This document shows positions 17,561 through 28,632 of a stretch of 64,000 nucleotides of DNA, one piece after another (position 1 is the stretch's first letter; each line of letters begins with the position of its first letter). The DNA is from Mycobacterium mantenii. GTDB taxonomy: Bacteria; Actinomycetota; Actinomycetes; Mycobacteriales; Mycobacteriaceae. The stretch is from assembly GCF_010731775.1 (NCBI RefSeq), contig NZ_AP022590.1, forward strand, positions 3,038,001-3,102,000. Direction: 5' to 3'. The notes beneath the pieces were generated by a model that was not told the DNA's origin, ran no database searches, and saw only the letters and a program-made list of their open reading frames with translations. A program made the translations under genes and the position numbers.

Positions 17561-20500
17561 TCAGGGGGCTGACGGGGCGGCTTCCAGGTCGGCCAACTCG
17601 TCGCACAGATGGTCCGCCAAACCGCGGACGGTGGTGATCTTGGTGGGGCTGATGCGCACACCCGTTTCGGTTTCGATGCGGGTGCGCAGCTCCAAGTTCC
17701 CCAGTGAATCCAAACCGTAGTCGGACAAGGGCCGGTCCGGATCGATTGTGCGCCGCAGCAACAGACTGATTTGACCGGATACCAGCCGGCGAATGGCCGA
17801 CGGCCACTCCTCGCGCGGCAACGTCTGCAGCTCGGCGAGGAACTTGCCGGTGTCCGGTTTGCCTTGATCCATCGATCCGAACGCCTCGGCGAAGCGGCTG
17901 CGTTGCGCGAAGGACGTCAACCATGGCGTGCCCATGATCGGCGCGTAGCCGGAGTACGCGCGGTCGTAACGCAGCAGCGTGTCGAATGCGCGAAAACCCT
18001 CGGCCGGCGTGATCGCGATGCCGGCGTCTTCGGCCAGGGCCGTGGCGCGGCCAACCTCGGACCACGCCCCCCACCCGATCGAGGTGGTCGGCAGACCGTG
18101 GGCGCGACGCCAGTGAGCGAACGCGTCCAGCCAGCTGTTGGCCGCGGCGTAGGCGCCCTGGCCCGGCGATCCCACCAGCGCGGCGGCAGATGAAAAGCAG
18201 CAGAACCAGTCCAGCGGCTGCCCGGTTTTTTCTTCTCGCAGGGCTTGATGGAGGTTGCACGCGCCGTAAACCTTTGGCGCCCAGCATCGTTCGATGATTT
18301 CATCGGTGGCGTTCGCCAAGGTGGCGTCCTCGACGACCGCCGCCGCGTGCAGGACCCCTCGGACCGGTAGTCCGGTGGCGGTGGCGCACGCCACCAGCCG
18401 TTCGGCCGTCCGCGGGTCGGCGATGTCGCCGCACTCGACCGCGATGTCGGCCCCCGCGGCGCGAAGTCTTTCGATGGCGTCGCGCGCTTGCTCGTTGGGT
18501 TGAGAGCGAGAGTTGAGCACGATCCGCCCGCAACCCTCCTGGCCGTCTCGCGAGGCCATCTGGCCGGCCAGGAATAGGCCCAGGCCGCCGATTCCACCGG
18601 TGATGATGTACGCGCCATCGGGGCGGAACGGCCGCACCTTGTCCGGCGGCACCGCCACCACGCTGCTTCCCGCCCGCGGCACGTCCAGCACCACCTTGCC
18701 GGTGTGCCCCGCGCCGGCGACCAGACGCACCGCGGCGGTCGCGTCGTGAATCGGGTAGTGCGTGGTGTGGGGCAAGGGCAGCTCGCCGGCGGCGGTGCGC
18801 TGGTACACGGTGGTCAGCAGGCGCCGAACCGTTTGGGGGTAGCTGAAAGTCAGCAGCGCGAGGTCGACGGCAAACAGCGACAGGTTGCGACGGAACGGGA
18901 ACAGCCCGAGGTGGGTGTCGCCGTAAATGTCACGCTTGCCCAGCTCGATGAACCGTCCACCCACCGCCAGCAGTTCGATTCCCGCGCGTTGCGCAGCGCC
19001 GGGCAGCGAGTTGAGCACCACGTCGACGCCGTATCCATCTGTGTCGCAACGGATTTGGTCGGCGAACTCCGTGCTGCGCGAATCGTAGACATGCTCGATA
19101 CCCATGTCGCGCAGCAGTTGCCGGCGCTGCGGGCTGCCCGCGGTCGCGAAGATCTCACAACCCACCGCCCGGGCGATCGCGATGGCCGCCTGGCCGACGC
19201 CGCCCGTCCCGGAATGGATCAGCACCTTGTCGGCCGGTGAGATGCGGGCCAGATCGTGCAGGCCGTACCACGCCGTCGCGGACGCGGTCGGGACCGCGGC
19301 GGCAACGTCGGCCGGCACCTCGGGCGGCAGCGTGACCGCGTGCCGGGCGTCGGCGATGACGAAGGTGCCCCAGCATCCGTTGCGCGACATCCCGCCGACG
19401 TGGTCGCCGACCTTATGCTCGGTGACGCCCGGTCCGACGGCGGTCACCACGCCGGCGAAGTCGCCGCCCAGCTGCTGCTGGTAGCCCTCGAAGGTGGGAT
19501 AGCGACCAAAGGCGACAAGGACATCCGCGAAATTGATGGTCGTCGAGGTCACCGCCACCTCGATCTCCCCCGGGCCCGGCGGCACCCGGTCGAACGCGGT
19601 GAACTCCAGCGATTCGAGGTCCCCGGGGGTGCGGATCTGTAGGCGCATGCCGTCACGCCCGTGATCGACGACGGTGGTGCGCCGCTCGGACGGGCGAAGC
19701 GGACCGGGCTGCAGGCGTGCGGTGTACCACTGGCCGCCGCGCCAGGCGGTCTCGTCTTCTTCGGAGCCGCTCTTCAGTTGCAGCGCGACCCGTTCGGGGT
19801 CGGTCGCGTCGTCCACGTCGATCTGAGTGGCGCTCAGATGCGGATGCTCGGAGTCGATCACGCGCAGCAGGCCGCGCAGCCCGGCCTGCGCCAGGTTGGC
19901 CACGTCACCGGCGGTCACGCTTGCGGCGTTTCGGGTCACCACGTACAGCCGCGGCGATTCCCCGGGCAGCTCCGAGAGCTCCCGCGCGATGGCCGCGACG
20001 TGCGACACGTGATCTCGGCCGCGCCGCTGCGCCTGCGGGTCGTCCGCGCCCCCGGGGGCCGTCACCACGACGACACCGGTCAGCGCCTTCAGCGGCCCGT
20101 GACCGTTGGTGGTGGGCTGGTCACCGCCGGACAGCAACGACCGCAGTGGTGCGGTATCCGCGGCCCCGAGGGGCACAGACACCGTGCTGCAGTGCGCGCC
20201 ATCGGAATTCAGCACGTCCGCAAGCCGCGTCGTCAGCGGGTCGTGACTCTCGGACGCGCTGAGCAGCACCCAGGAGCCGGGCTCGCCCTGCGCCGCGTCG
20301 GGCAGTTCCCGGGGCAGCCAGTCGATGGTCAACAACCGCTCGTTGAGCAGCCGGTGGGCGCGTTCGTGTTCGGAGGCGCCGGCGGCCAGCTGCAGGCCCT
20401 CGACGCTCAACAGCACCGTTCCGGATTGGTCCAACACGTCGAAGTCGGCCTCGCATTCGCCGGGCCGCGAGGACGTGACCCGGGTGAGGCAGTATTGCGC

Positions 20501-23500
20501 GTTGCGGGTCGAGTGAGAGTTGCGCAGCCTGCGCACCCCGACCGGCAACAGCAGACCCCCGGCCTTTTGCACCTCGGGTGAAACGACGACCGACTGGAAA
20601 CACGCGTCGAGCAACGCCGGGTGCGCGACGTAGGCCGACTGCTGGGAGCGGATCGCGCCCGGCAGTGCGACTTCGGCCAGCACCGTGGTGACCTCGCCGT
20701 CGGCGACCGACACCGCCGCCAGGCCCGAAAACGCGGGACCATACTGAATTCCCATGGTGTCGAATGCTTTTCGCAGTTCCCCCCCGTCTATGCGGGACGG
20801 GTGGGCGGCGATGAGCGTTGCCAGGTCGTGCGCGGGCCGCGTCGGCTCGGCTGCGTCGGCGTGGTCGGCGGCCACGGCATGCAGGACCGCGCTCGCCCGG
20901 CGGATGCGTTCGCCCTCCCCGTGGGTGTCCACCGTGAAGTCGAGGATCCCGGGCGCGGCGACCGTCGCCACCGAGGACGCCAGCGTCTCGCCATCCAACA
21001 GCAGCGTCTGCTCGAACTTGACGTCGCGGACCTCAACGCCCTCCCCTAGGGTGACGCGGGCGGCGGCGAGCGCCATCTCGCAATAGGCGGCACCGGGAAA
21101 TGCTGCGACACTGTGGATTTGGTGATCAGCAAGCCATGGGTGGGCCTCGGTGCCCACCTCGCCCTGCCAGACGTAACGCTCGGGTTCCTCGTGCAGGTGC
21201 ACATGCGCGCCCAGCAGGGGGTGGACGGCCTGGACCGAGGCGCCGTGCACCTGCTCCTTCGCCTCGCGGCTGAGCATCAACCTGCGGTGCGTCCACGTCG
21301 GTAGCGGGGCCTCCACCAGTCGGCCGCTCGGGTACTGGACGGAGAAGTCGACCCGGGCGCCGGCGCTGTGCACGTCGGCGACGAAGCCGCGCAAGCCGTA
21401 CGGCAGCTCCTGCTCGCGGCGCATGGCCGGCAGGGCGGCGATCGGCATGTCGAGGCTGCCGGCGTTCTGCTCGACGGCGTGCGTGAGCAGCGGATGCGGC
21501 GCCAGCTCACCGAAAACGCGGAACCCGTCCTTGAGGGCAGCCTGCACCGCGGCCGCGAATCGCACGGTGAAGCGCAGGTTTTCGGCCCAGTAGTCACCGC
21601 TGAACGACGGTCGCTCGCGCGGGTTCCACAATGTCGCGGAATAGTACGGGACCTCGGGCGCCATCGGTTGCAGGTCGGCGAGGGCCTCGACCAGCTCGTC
21701 GAGGATCGGCTCCACCTGCGGTGAATGCGAGGCGACGTCCACCGCCACCTCGCGCGCCATCACGTCCTGCTCCTGCCAGGCCGCGACCAGGTCGCGGATG
21801 GTCTGGGTGTCACCGCCGACGACGGTGGATGTCGGCGACGCGACCACAGACAGCACGACGTCGGAGATGCCGCGGATCGAAAGTTCCGAGAGCACTTGCT
21901 GTCCCGGCAGTTCCACCGACGCCATCGCGCCGCTGCCCGCGATCCGCGCCATCAGCTTCGAGCGACGGCAGATGACGCGCACACCGTCGGCGACCGACAA
22001 TCCCCCGGCGACGACGGCGGCCGCGGATTCGCCGAGCGAATGCCCGATGACGGCGCCGGGACGCGCCCCGTAGGACTTCATCGTCTCGGCGAGCGCGACC
22101 TGCATCGCGAAGATCGTCGGCTGCACCCTGTCGATGCCGGTCACCGGCTCCGGCGCCGACACGGCCTCGGTCACCGAAAAGCCCGATTCCGCAGCGATCA
22201 ACGGCTCGATGGCGGCGATCGTCGCGGCGAAAACCGGCTCCCTGGCCAGCAGTTCGGCGCCCATCTTCGACCATTGCGAGCCCTGCCCGGAGAACACCCA
22301 CACCGGTCCGCGGTCGTCTTGTCCCACCGCCGGCTCATAGGGGATGTCGCCGTCGGCGACCGCGCGCAGTTCGGTGGCCAGTTCGTCGAGGGTGCTCGCC
22401 GAGACCACGGTCCGCACCGGCCGGTGCGCACGCCGACGCGACAGCGTGTAACCCAGATCCCTTAGGCCGGCAGAACTTTCACTGTCAAGGGCGGCGCTTC
22501 CGTGCTCGTCGAGCCAGGCCGCCAGCCTGGCGGCCGTGACTCGCAGCTGCTCGGCGGACGTGGCCGACAGGGGGAAGAGCAGCGGCCCCGCCGGTCCATC
22601 GGGCGCCCGCACCGGCGCTTGTTCGGGGGCCTGTTCCAGGATGGCGTGCACATTGGTGCCGGACATCCCGTACGACGACACCGCCGCCCGTCGCGGGTGG
22701 TGGCCGTTGGTGGGCCACGGTGTATTAGTCTGCGGCACAAAGAGATCCGTCTTGATCCGGGCCATCTCGTCGGGGAACCGGGTGAAGTGCAGGTTCTGCG
22801 GTACCACGGCGTGCTGCAGCGCGAGGATCGCCTTCAGCAGCCCCAGTGGCCCGGACGTCGACTGCATGTGACCGAAGTTCGTCTTCACCGACCCCAGGGC
22901 GCAGGGGCCGGCCGTGCCGTAAACGGTGGCCAGGCTGGCGAATTCGATCGGATCGCCCACCGGGGTTCCGGTGCCGTGCGCCTCGACGAGGCCGACCGTG
23001 GCCGCGTCGACATCCGCGACCTCCAGGGCCTTTTGGTAGACGGCGACCTGAGCAGTTTCGGAGGGCGCCGCGATGTTCACGGTGCGGCCGTCCTGATTGG
23101 CCGCGGTGCCGCGCAGCACCGCCAGGATGCGATCGCCGTCGCGTTGCGCGTCGTCGAGCCGCTTGAGCAGCAGCATGACACAACCCTCGCCGGACACGAA
23201 GCCGTCAGCGTGCACGTCGAACGCGTGGCAGCGGCCGGTCGGCGACAACATGCCTTGCAGCGAACCCGAAACGGACTTGCGTGGTTCCAGGGTGACCACG
23301 ACGCCGCCGGCCAGGGCGAGGTCGGATTCGCCGCTGCCCAGGCTGCCGCACGCCTGGTGAACGGCCATCAACCCCGACGAGCACGCCGTGTCGACGGTGA
23401 CCGCCGGGCCGTGCAGTCCGAGCGTGTAGGCGACTCGCCCGGAGGCGAAGCTGTTGCTGGTGCCGGTGAACCCGTACGGACCTTCGGCCGCGCCGCAGTC

Positions 23501-23914
23501 GGCGGACAGCAGTTCGTAGTCGCCGTGGGTCAGGCCGACGAACACGCCGGTCTGCGATTCAACCAGGGACGCGGGGTCCAGGCCGGCTTGCTCGATGGCA
23601 TCCCACGACGTTTCCAGCAGTAGGCGGTGTTGCGGGTCGATCGCGGTGGCCTCGCGCTCGGTCATCCCGAAGAAGTCGCAGTCAAAGCCGCCGACGTCGT
23701 CAAGGAACGCGCCCCAGCGGGTTACCGACCGGCCGGGTACGCCCGGCTCGGGGTCGTAGAACAGATCCGCATCCCACCGATCGGCGGGGATTTCGCCGAC
23801 GAAGTCGTCACCGCGCAGTAGCGCCTCCCATAGGCGTTGCGGGGAATCGATGCCACCGGGGAGTCGGCAGGCCATTCCGATCACGGCAACGGGTGTGGCG
23901 TTTGCGGCACGCAA
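17561..23914 (-). CDS. Mas-type reducing type I polyketide synthase
   Basis: 2117 residues, the size of Mas, Pks2 and Pks5. Domains in order: ketosynthase (active Cys in [13 protein letters not shown], about 176), acyltransferase ([11 protein letters not shown], about 624, with VASHSPQ as in methylmalonyl-using mycobacterial synthases), dehydratase ([17 protein letters not shown], about 928), enoylreductase ([15 protein letters not shown], about 1560), ketoreductase ([14 protein letters not shown], about 1770) and acyl carrier domain ([14 protein letters not shown], about 2066). An iterative enzyme of this kind makes methyl-branched long-chain acids. The start is a TTG preceded by AGGGG. There is no thioesterase, and no PapA or MmpL gene nearby. 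It occupies the position of pks3/4 (Rv1180-1181). Confidence 0.95.
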   Translation of the reverse strand: MRAANATPVAVIGMACRLPGGIDSPQRLWEALLRGDDFVGEIPADRWDADLFYDPEPGVPGRSVTRWGAFLDDVGGFDCDFFGMTEREATAIDPQHRLLLETSWDAIEQAGLDPASLVESQTGVFVGLTHGDYELLSADCGAAEGPYGFTGTSNSFASGRVAYTLGLHGPAVTVDTACSSGLMAVHQACGSLGSGESDLALAGGVVVTLEPRKSVSGSLQGMLSPTGRCHAFDVHADGFVSGEGCVMLLLKRLDDAQRDGDRILAVLRGTAANQDGRTVNIAAPSETAQVAVYQKALEVADVDAATVGLVEAHGTGTPVGDPIEFASLATVYGTAGPCALGSVKTNFGHMQSTSGPLGLLKAILALQHAVVPQNLHFTRFPDEMARIKTDLFVPQTNTPWPTNGHHPRRAAVSSYGMSGTNVHAILEQAPEQAPVRAPDGPAGPLLFPLSATSAEQLRVTAARLAAWLDEHGSAALDSESSAGLRDLGYTLSRRRAHRPVRTVVSASTLDELATELRAVADGDIPYEPAVGQDDRGPVWVFSGQGSQWSKMGAELLAREPVFAATIAAIEPLIAAESGFSVTEAVSAPEPVTGIDRVQPTIFAMQVALAETMKSYGARPGAVIGHSLGESAAAVVAGGLSVADGVRVICRRSKLMARIAGSGAMASVELPGQQVLSELSIRGISDVVLSVVASPTSTVVGGDTQTIRDLVAAWQEQDVMAREVAVDVASHSPQVEPILDELVEALADLQPMAPEVPYYSATLWNPRERPSFSGDYWAENLRFTVRFAAAVQAALKDGFRVFGELAPHPLLTHAVEQNAGSLDMPIAALPAMRREQELPYGLRGFVADVHSAGARVDFSVQYPSGRLVEAPLPTWTHRRLMLSREAKEQVHGASVQAVHPLLGAHVHLHEEPERYVWQGEVGTEAHPWLADHQIHSVAAFPGAAYCEMALAAARVTLGEGVEVRDVKFEQTLLLDGETLASSVATVAAPGILDFTVDTHGEGERIRRASAVLHAVAADHADAAEPTRPAHDLATLIAAHPSRIDGGELRKAFDTMGIQYGPAFSGLAAVSVADGEVTTVLAEVALPGAIRSQQSAYVAHPALLDACFQSVVVSPEVQKAGGLLLPVGVRRLRNSHSTRNAQYCLTRVTSSRPGECEADFDVLDQSGTVLLSVEGLQLAAGASEHERAHRLLNERLLTIDWLPRELPDAAQGEPGSWVLLSASESHDPLTTRLADVLNSDGAHCSTVSVPLGAADTAPLRSLLSGGDQPTTNGHGPLKALTGVVVVTAPGGADDPQAQRRGRDHVSHVAAIARELSELPGESPRLYVVTRNAASVTAGDVANLAQAGLRGLLRVIDSEHPHLSATQIDVDDATDPERVALQLKSGSEEDETAWRGGQWYTARLQPGPLRPSERRTTVVDHGRDGMRLQIRTPGDLESLEFTAFDRVPPGPGEIEVAVTSTTINFADVLVAFGRYPTFEGYQQQLGGDFAGVVTAVGPGVTEHKVGDHVGGMSRNGCWGTFVIADARHAVTLPPEVPADVAAAVPTASATAWYGLHDLARISPADKVLIHSGTGGVGQAAIAIARAVGCEIFATAGSPQRRQLLRDMGIEHVYDSRSTEFADQIRCDTDGYGVDVVLNSLPGAAQRAGIELLAVGGRFIELGKRDIYGDTHLGLFPFRRNLSLFAVDLALLTFSYPQTVRRLLTTVYQRTAAGELPLPHTTHYPIHDATAAVRLVAGAGHTGKVVLDVPRAGSSVVAVPPDKVRPFRPDGAYIITGGIGGLGLFLAGQMASRDGQEGCGRIVLNSRSQPNEQARDAIERLRAAGADIAVECGDIADPRTAERLVACATATGLPVRGVLHAAAVVEDATLANATDEIIERCWAPKVYGACNLHQALREEKTGQPLDWFCCFSSAAALVGSPGQGAYAAANSWLDAFAHWRRAHGLPTTSIGWGAWSEVGRATALAEDAGIAITPAEGFRAFDTLLRYDRAYSGYAPIMGTPWLTSFAQRSRFAEAFGSMDQGKPDTGKFLAELQTLPREEWPSAIRRLVSGQISLLLRRTIDPDRPLSDYGLDSLGNLELRTRIETETGVRISPTKITTVRGLADHLCDELADLEAAPSAP

Positions 23915-24346
23915 CGTGCGGGTCCCCTATCCTCGCCCGACTACCTTGGACGTTCGATAGCCGTGCGGGTGCGCGACGAGGCTCTGAGCATCCGCGCGCA
24001 CCATCTCTTCTCACGTGTCCAGGCGTAATTATGCACACGTCAGTTTACATTCAAACGACGTCAGCTTAGCGGGAGTAAACAATTTCGGCTCGGCGTACGA
24101 AAAAACGGGCAGGATGTCGCGAAACTTGCGTCGCGGCTACGCAATTGCGTGGATCTCGGCTCCGCCGGGGACCCACGACACCCAGCCGGCAGCCCCCATC
24201 CCGGGTGCGAACGGATACCGACGGTCGCCCTGTCCCCGGTTTCACCGCGATGCGGCGGCACGGACGCGTGCGCCAGTCCGCAATGTCAATCGAAATCCGT
24301 TTGCTTGCAGGGCGATTCGTCTTCGCCCGGCGAGCGGGCGCGCGAG
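23915..24346. promoter_or_regulatory. 432-bp intergenic region: PKS promoter region and permease 3' end
   Basis: No gene is credible here. The stretch 24020-24130 is markedly AT-richer than its surroundings. On the minus strand it offers TTGAAT (24054-24049), 15 nt, then CATAAT (24033-24028) as a possible promoter about 115 bp upstream of the PKS start. Two near-identical 11-mers overlap or flank it and are listed separately. The part nearer the permease (24150-24346) shows nothing recognisable. Confidence 0.45.
24037..24068 (-). repeat. tandem operator-like direct repeat upstream of the PKS
   Basis: On the minus strand TAAGCTGACGT and TAAACTGACGT (10 of 11 identical) are 21 bp apart, two helical turns, so a dimer or pair of regulators would bind one face. 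They bracket the candidate -35 of the PKS promoter. Confidence 0.4.
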
Positions 24347-26716
24347 CTACGTATCGCTGGTTTGCTCGGCGTCGTCGGACTCGGCGTCCTTCGCCGGATC
24401 CTCGATGACGTGATATACCGGATCGAGCATGGATATGGCCCGCGTGCCGGTCTGGCGGGCCTTCCCGGTGATCCGCAGCACCTGACCGGGCTGGATGTCG
24501 GCGCCACCGTGGCCTGGGCGGAAGGTGACGGTCATTTCGCCGGTGCTGTCCCCGAGGACGATTTGCCGGTGGGTCCGGCCGCGGGTCGTGACGTCTTCGA
24601 CCTCGCTGACCCGCCCCTCGACGCTGGCACGCTGCCCGGAGATCAGCCCGGCCACCATGATCACCGACCGCGGCCGCTCCGGGTGTTCGTAGGCGTCGAC
24701 CTTCCGGTCCTCGTCCTGGGACACCCACGCCTCGATCTTGTCGATCCCCTCCCCGATCCGCTGCTCCAAGGTGTCGGGGTAGGCCTCCCTGATCCGCGAC
24801 TCGACGTCGTAGGGCACGATCGTCGCCGCGGCGTCGGGAATGAGGCTGACGGCGCGCGAGATCTTATCGGCGGTGCGGTCGTGCAACACCCGGCCCAGCA
24901 GCCGCGCGAATGTCCGGCGCGGCAGGAGCACCGTCACATTGGTGCGCGCGTGCTCGTCAAGCGCCTTGGCGACCAGCAGCTGGGCGGCCCGGCTGATCCG
25001 GCGGTCCGGGCAATCCACGATCCGCAGCGGAGTGTCGAGTTCGAAGTGGTCCCAACGCTTTCGCAGTAGCGCCGCGTGGGCCGGGTCGACCATGAAATGC
25101 ACCGCGATCAGCTCGTCGGCCCGCAATCCCCGGCCGTACCGCAACGCCTCGATCACCGCGAGGTCGACCGAGTCGACGAACACGAACACCCGGTGCCGCG
25201 CGTACTTCACCAACTCCGGGCGATCGGTGCGGAACGTCTCGAGAATGGCTGCCTCGGCGCGATATTCGCGGTTGAGCCGGGTCAGCATGAACACCAGCAA
25301 CGGGAACACGATGACCACCAGCCAGGCGCCCTCGGTGAATTTCGCCACCGCGAAGATGCCCACCACAATCGTCGACAGGATCGCCGCGGACAGGTTGATC
25401 GCCAGCCGGCGCCGCCAGCCCGGCTCCCGATGCGTCAGATGGTGTTTGGTCATCCCGTAGCCGGCCATCGAGAAGCCGGTGAACACCCCGATCGCGTAGA
25501 ACGGCACCAGTGCGTTCACCGAGCCGCCGGTGGTCACCAGCAACGCGACCGACAGCGCCGTCAGGGTGATGATGCCGTTCGAGAACACCAGGCGGTGGCC
25601 ACGTTTCGTGAGTTGCCTGGGCAGGAAGCGGTCCTCGGCGACGAAACTGGCCAGCGCCGGGAAACCGTTGAAGCTGGTGTTCGCGCCGGTGAACAAGATG
25701 GCGGCCGTGGCCGCCTGAACCAGAACGTAGAAGACGTCCCCGATCGTGCCGTTGCCGAAGACGGCCCGGCCGATCTGCGACAAGACCGAGGGGTACTCGG
25801 TCAGGTACGGCGTGGCGTGGGTGACGTGGGCCAGGTAGGCGACGCCGGCCAGCAGCAGGCCGAGGATGGTGGCCATCGCGGTCAGCACTCGGCGCGCGTT
25901 GCGGCCCTGCGGCTTTCGGAAGTAGTCCACCGTGTTGGAGATGGCCTCGACCCCGGTCAGCGACGAGCCGCCGTTGGCGAACGCACGCAGCAGCACCAGA
26001 ATCGTGGCGCCGAGCACCAACCCGTTGCCCTGGTGGACCGGCACCGTTCCGGCCATGTGCGCGGGATCGTAAATCGGTAGATTGCCGACGAGTGCGCGGA
26101 TGACGCCGACCACGATGGTCAGGCCGACCATGACGATGAAGGAATAGGTCGCCACCGCGAACGGCAGGCCCGCTTCCTTGAGGCCGCGCAGGTTGGCGTA
26201 GCAGATGGCGAGCACCACGGCGACCGTGAGCTCGAGGCTGTACGGGCCCAGCGCGGGGATCGCCGAGACCACCGCAACGGTCCCGGCCGCCGACTGCACC
26301 GCGACCGTGACCACGTAGTCGATCAACAGCGCCGCCGCGGCGATCTGCGCCACCCGGGGCCCGAAATTGTCCCGCGCGACGATGTACGAGCCGCCGGCCC
26401 GGGTGTAGGCCATGACCACCTGCCGGTATGAGGCGGCGACCAGTATCAGGATGAACAGGATGACGCCGGTGATGGGCAGCAGGAGCAGGAAGGCGGCCAG
26501 CCCGGCATGCGGTAGCAGTTCGATCAGGATCTGCTCGGGACCATAGGCGACCGATGAGACCGCGTCCGGCGAAAGCGCTCCCAGGGCAACCGGATTGGAC
26601 AACTTCTCGGAGGCGATGTCCTCGGTGACCAGGGGCTTTCCCAGGAACACCCGCCTGGCGATGTCCCCAAGCGAGAGCGGGATGCGCATCTTGCCGGTCG
26701 AACTGGTCACGAGCAC
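24347..26716 (-). CDS. APC-superfamily permease, KimA-like, with C-terminal OB-fold domain
   Basis: 789 residues from a GTG. The N-terminal 470 residues have about 12 membrane helices and the opening SEKLSNPVALGALSPDAVSS typical of KimA/YdaO potassium importers of the APC superfamily. A soluble UspA-like region follows (about 490-680; VFVFVDSVDLAVIEALRYGR). The last part (about 690-772) reads as an OB fold: ASVEGRVSEVEDVTTRG, then LGDSTGEMTVTF, then GQVLRITGKAR. KimA proteins end after the soluble domain, so the OB fold is an addition. Substrate is K+ by family, otherwise unproven. Confidence 0.78.
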   Translation of the reverse strand: MLVTSSTGKMRIPLSLGDIARRVFLGKPLVTEDIASEKLSNPVALGALSPDAVSSVAYGPEQILIELLPHAGLAAFLLLLPITGVILFILILVAASYRQVVMAYTRAGGSYIVARDNFGPRVAQIAAAALLIDYVVTVAVQSAAGTVAVVSAIPALGPYSLELTVAVVLAICYANLRGLKEAGLPFAVATYSFIVMVGLTIVVGVIRALVGNLPIYDPAHMAGTVPVHQGNGLVLGATILVLLRAFANGGSSLTGVEAISNTVDYFRKPQGRNARRVLTAMATILGLLLAGVAYLAHVTHATPYLTEYPSVLSQIGRAVFGNGTIGDVFYVLVQAATAAILFTGANTSFNGFPALASFVAEDRFLPRQLTKRGHRLVFSNGIITLTALSVALLVTTGGSVNALVPFYAIGVFTGFSMAGYGMTKHHLTHREPGWRRRLAINLSAAILSTIVVGIFAVAKFTEGAWLVVIVFPLLVFMLTRLNREYRAEAAILETFRTDRPELVKYARHRVFVFVDSVDLAVIEALRYGRGLRADELIAVHFMVDPAHAALLRKRWDHFELDTPLRIVDCPDRRISRAAQLLVAKALDEHARTNVTVLLPRRTFARLLGRVLHDRTADKISRAVSLIPDAAATIVPYDVESRIREAYPDTLEQRIGEGIDKIEAWVSQDEDRKVDAYEHPERPRSVIMVAGLISGQRASVEGRVSEVEDVTTRGRTHRQIVLGDSTGEMTVTFRPGHGGADIQPGQVLRITGKARQTGTRAISMLDPVYHVIEDPAKDAESDDAEQTSDT

Positions 26717-26803
26717 CGTCCTTAGCCGAGGTCGACAACGGGAAACGCCTCCGATGGATTGTGCACGACCGCCGGCCTCGGATGCCCGGGAGCTGCGGGC
26801 GGA

Positions 26804-27889
26804 CTAGCCCAGCCGCTGGACGGCGGCGGCGATCCGCTCGTCGCTGGCGGTCAGCGCAACCCGCACGTGCTGGATACCCCGGGGGCCGTAGAAATCACCC
26901 GGCGCCACCAGGATGCCGCGCTGCGCCAGCCAGGCGACGCTGTCGTGGCACGGCTCGCCGCGGGTGGCCCACAGGTAGAGGCCGGCTTCGGAATGGTCGA
27001 TGGCGAAGCCGGCCGAACGCAGCGCGGGCAGCAGGGCCGCGCGGCGTCGTTCGTAGCGTTCACGCTGCGCCAGCTCGTGGGCGTCGTCGTCCAGGGCGGC
27101 CACCATGGCGGCCTGCACCGGCGTCGGCACGATCATCCCGGCGTGCTTGCGCACGGCCAGCAGCTCGGCGACGAGCTCGGCGTCCCCGGCGACAAAACCC
27201 GCCCGATACCCCGCCAGCGACGAGCTCTTTGACAGGGAGTGGATCGCGATCAGGCCGACATGGTCGCCGTCGCATACCGAGGGGTGCAGGATCGACAGCG
27301 GCTGGTCGTCCCAGCCCAACCCCAGATAGCACTCGTCCGAGGCCACCACGCAGCCCCGGTCGTGGGCCCAGCCGACCACTTTGCGCAGGTGATCGACGCC
27401 CAGGACGCGCCCGGTCGGATTGCTCGGCGAATTCAGGTAGTAAAGCGACGGCGATTGCGGACCCAGCTGGGTCAGCGAATCCGCACGCAGCACCCGCGCC
27501 CCGGCCAGCCGGGCCCCGACGTCATACGTCGGATACGCCAGCTCGGGCACCACGATCACATCCGCGGGGCCCAGGCCCAGCAGCGTGGGCAGCCAGGCGA
27601 TGAGCTCCTTGCTGCCGATCACCGGCAGGATCGCGGCCTCCGTCAGCCCGGTGATGCCGAACCGGCGATCCAGCGCGGCGACCGCCGATTCGCGCAGCCG
27701 GGCCGTGCCGGCGGTGGCGGGATACCCCGACGCCGCGGCGGCGGCGGCCAGCGCCTCCTGGATCACCGGCGCGACCGGGTCGACCGGAGTGCCGACGGAG
27801 AGGTCGACGATGCCGTCCCGATGGCCACTGGCCAGCGCTTTCGCGTCGGCGAGGGTGTCCCAGGGGAACTCCGGCAGGGATGCCGACAC
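26804..27889 (-). CDS. dapC: N-succinyldiaminopimelate aminotransferase DapC
   Basis: 361 residues from a GTG at 27889 (VSASLPEFPWDTLADAKAL), matching the start and length of M. tuberculosis DapC (Rv1178). It is a fold-type I PLP aminotransferase; the PLP lysine is in IAIHSLSKSSSLAGYRAGF, with YYLNSPSNPTGRV and ASDECYLGLGW in the cofactor site. It works in lysine/diaminopimelate synthesis, needed for peptidoglycan. It follows fdxC on the same strand with 41 bp between, so the two are likely co-transcribed. Confidence 0.92.
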   Translation of the reverse strand: MSASLPEFPWDTLADAKALASGHRDGIVDLSVGTPVDPVAPVIQEALAAAAAASGYPATAGTARLRESAVAALDRRFGITGLTEAAILPVIGSKELIAWLPTLLGLGPADVIVVPELAYPTYDVGARLAGARVLRADSLTQLGPQSPSLYYLNSPSNPTGRVLGVDHLRKVVGWAHDRGCVVASDECYLGLGWDDQPLSILHPSVCDGDHVGLIAIHSLSKSSSLAGYRAGFVAGDAELVAELLAVRKHAGMIVPTPVQAAMVAALDDDAHELAQRERYERRRAALLPALRSAGFAIDHSEAGLYLWATRGEPCHDSVAWLAQRGILVAPGDFYGPRGIQHVRVALTASDERIAAAVQRLG

Positions 27890-27930
27890 CGCGGGCCGGC
27901 GTTTTTTGAGCTGGTGTGGCACCGGGCCGC

Positions 27931-28257
27931 TCAGTCGCCCTCGCCCTGCGGCGGCAGGTCCTTGACCACCTGCGGGTCGTTCTCGGTCATGCCGACCTTG
28001 GCGGCACCGCCCGGCGATCCCAGCTCGGCGAAGAAGTCGGCGTTGATCTGTGTGTACTGGCTCCACTGGTCCGGCACATCGTCTTCGTAGTAGATCGCTT
28101 CGACGGGGCACACCGGCTCGCACGCCCCGCAGTCAACGCATTCGTCGGGGTGGATGTAGAGCATCCGAGCTCCCTCGTAGATGCAGTCGACCGGGCACTC
28201 CTCGATACAGGCTTTGTCCTTGATGTCGACACAGGGTTCGGCGATCGTGTACGTCAC
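27931..28257 (-). CDS. fdxC: seven-iron ferredoxin FdxC
   Basis: 108 residues from a GTG preceded by GGAGGAGA. Cys spacing is that of 7Fe ferredoxins: CVDIKDKACIEECPVDC near the N-terminus and CVDCGACEPVCPVEAIYYE after it, giving one [3Fe-4S] and one [4Fe-4S] cluster. It is a general low-potential electron carrier and a candidate partner for P450s in this genome. It corresponds to Rv1177. Confidence 0.96.
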   Translation of the reverse strand: MTYTIAEPCVDIKDKACIEECPVDCIYEGARMLYIHPDECVDCGACEPVCPVEAIYYEDDVPDQWSQYTQINADFFAELGSPGGAAKVGMTENDPQVVKDLPPQGEGD

Positions 28258-28632
28258 AGACGTCTCCTCCATGTACTCCGGCTTGAACGTGGGCTGCTGT
28301 TCAGCTCGCACCGGCGGTTCGACCGCTTCCGGTGAAGCTTTCGGTTACTGATACTAGACGTTGCAGATACAGGTCAACCACTTGGCGCGCCTGTCCAAAT
28401 ACAGATTTAAGACCGACAGTCTCGGAGCCTGCCACCGGGTCCCATTTCGCCGAGGGCGAACATCGCTAACAGGCCGCTGACCTGCGAAGAGTAACACCCC
28501 GGCGGCAGCCTCCGATATCCGTTGCGTTGCCGGCTCACTCGGGGGGCCTGGTAATCTCAACCGAAAGACGGCAACCGCTGGGCAGATGTGTTCGCCCCAA
28601 TAGCGGTGCATTAACTGGGGAAGGTGTCCACT
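28258..28632. promoter_or_regulatory. 375-bp divergent intergenic region between fdxC and the TB8.4-like gene
   Basis: No gene is supported. The AT-richer parts are 28330-28410 (upstream of fdxC, including GATACTAGACG) and 28540-28620 (upstream of the antigen gene), consistent with two divergent promoters. In M. tuberculosis fadH and Rv1176c lie in this interval; I see no trace of them. Confidence 0.4.

Noticed and set aside
24015..24413. 132-codon + strand frame in the PKS-permease gap
   Set aside because: It covers the AT-rich promoter region, lacks a ribosome site and runs antisense into the permease C-terminus.
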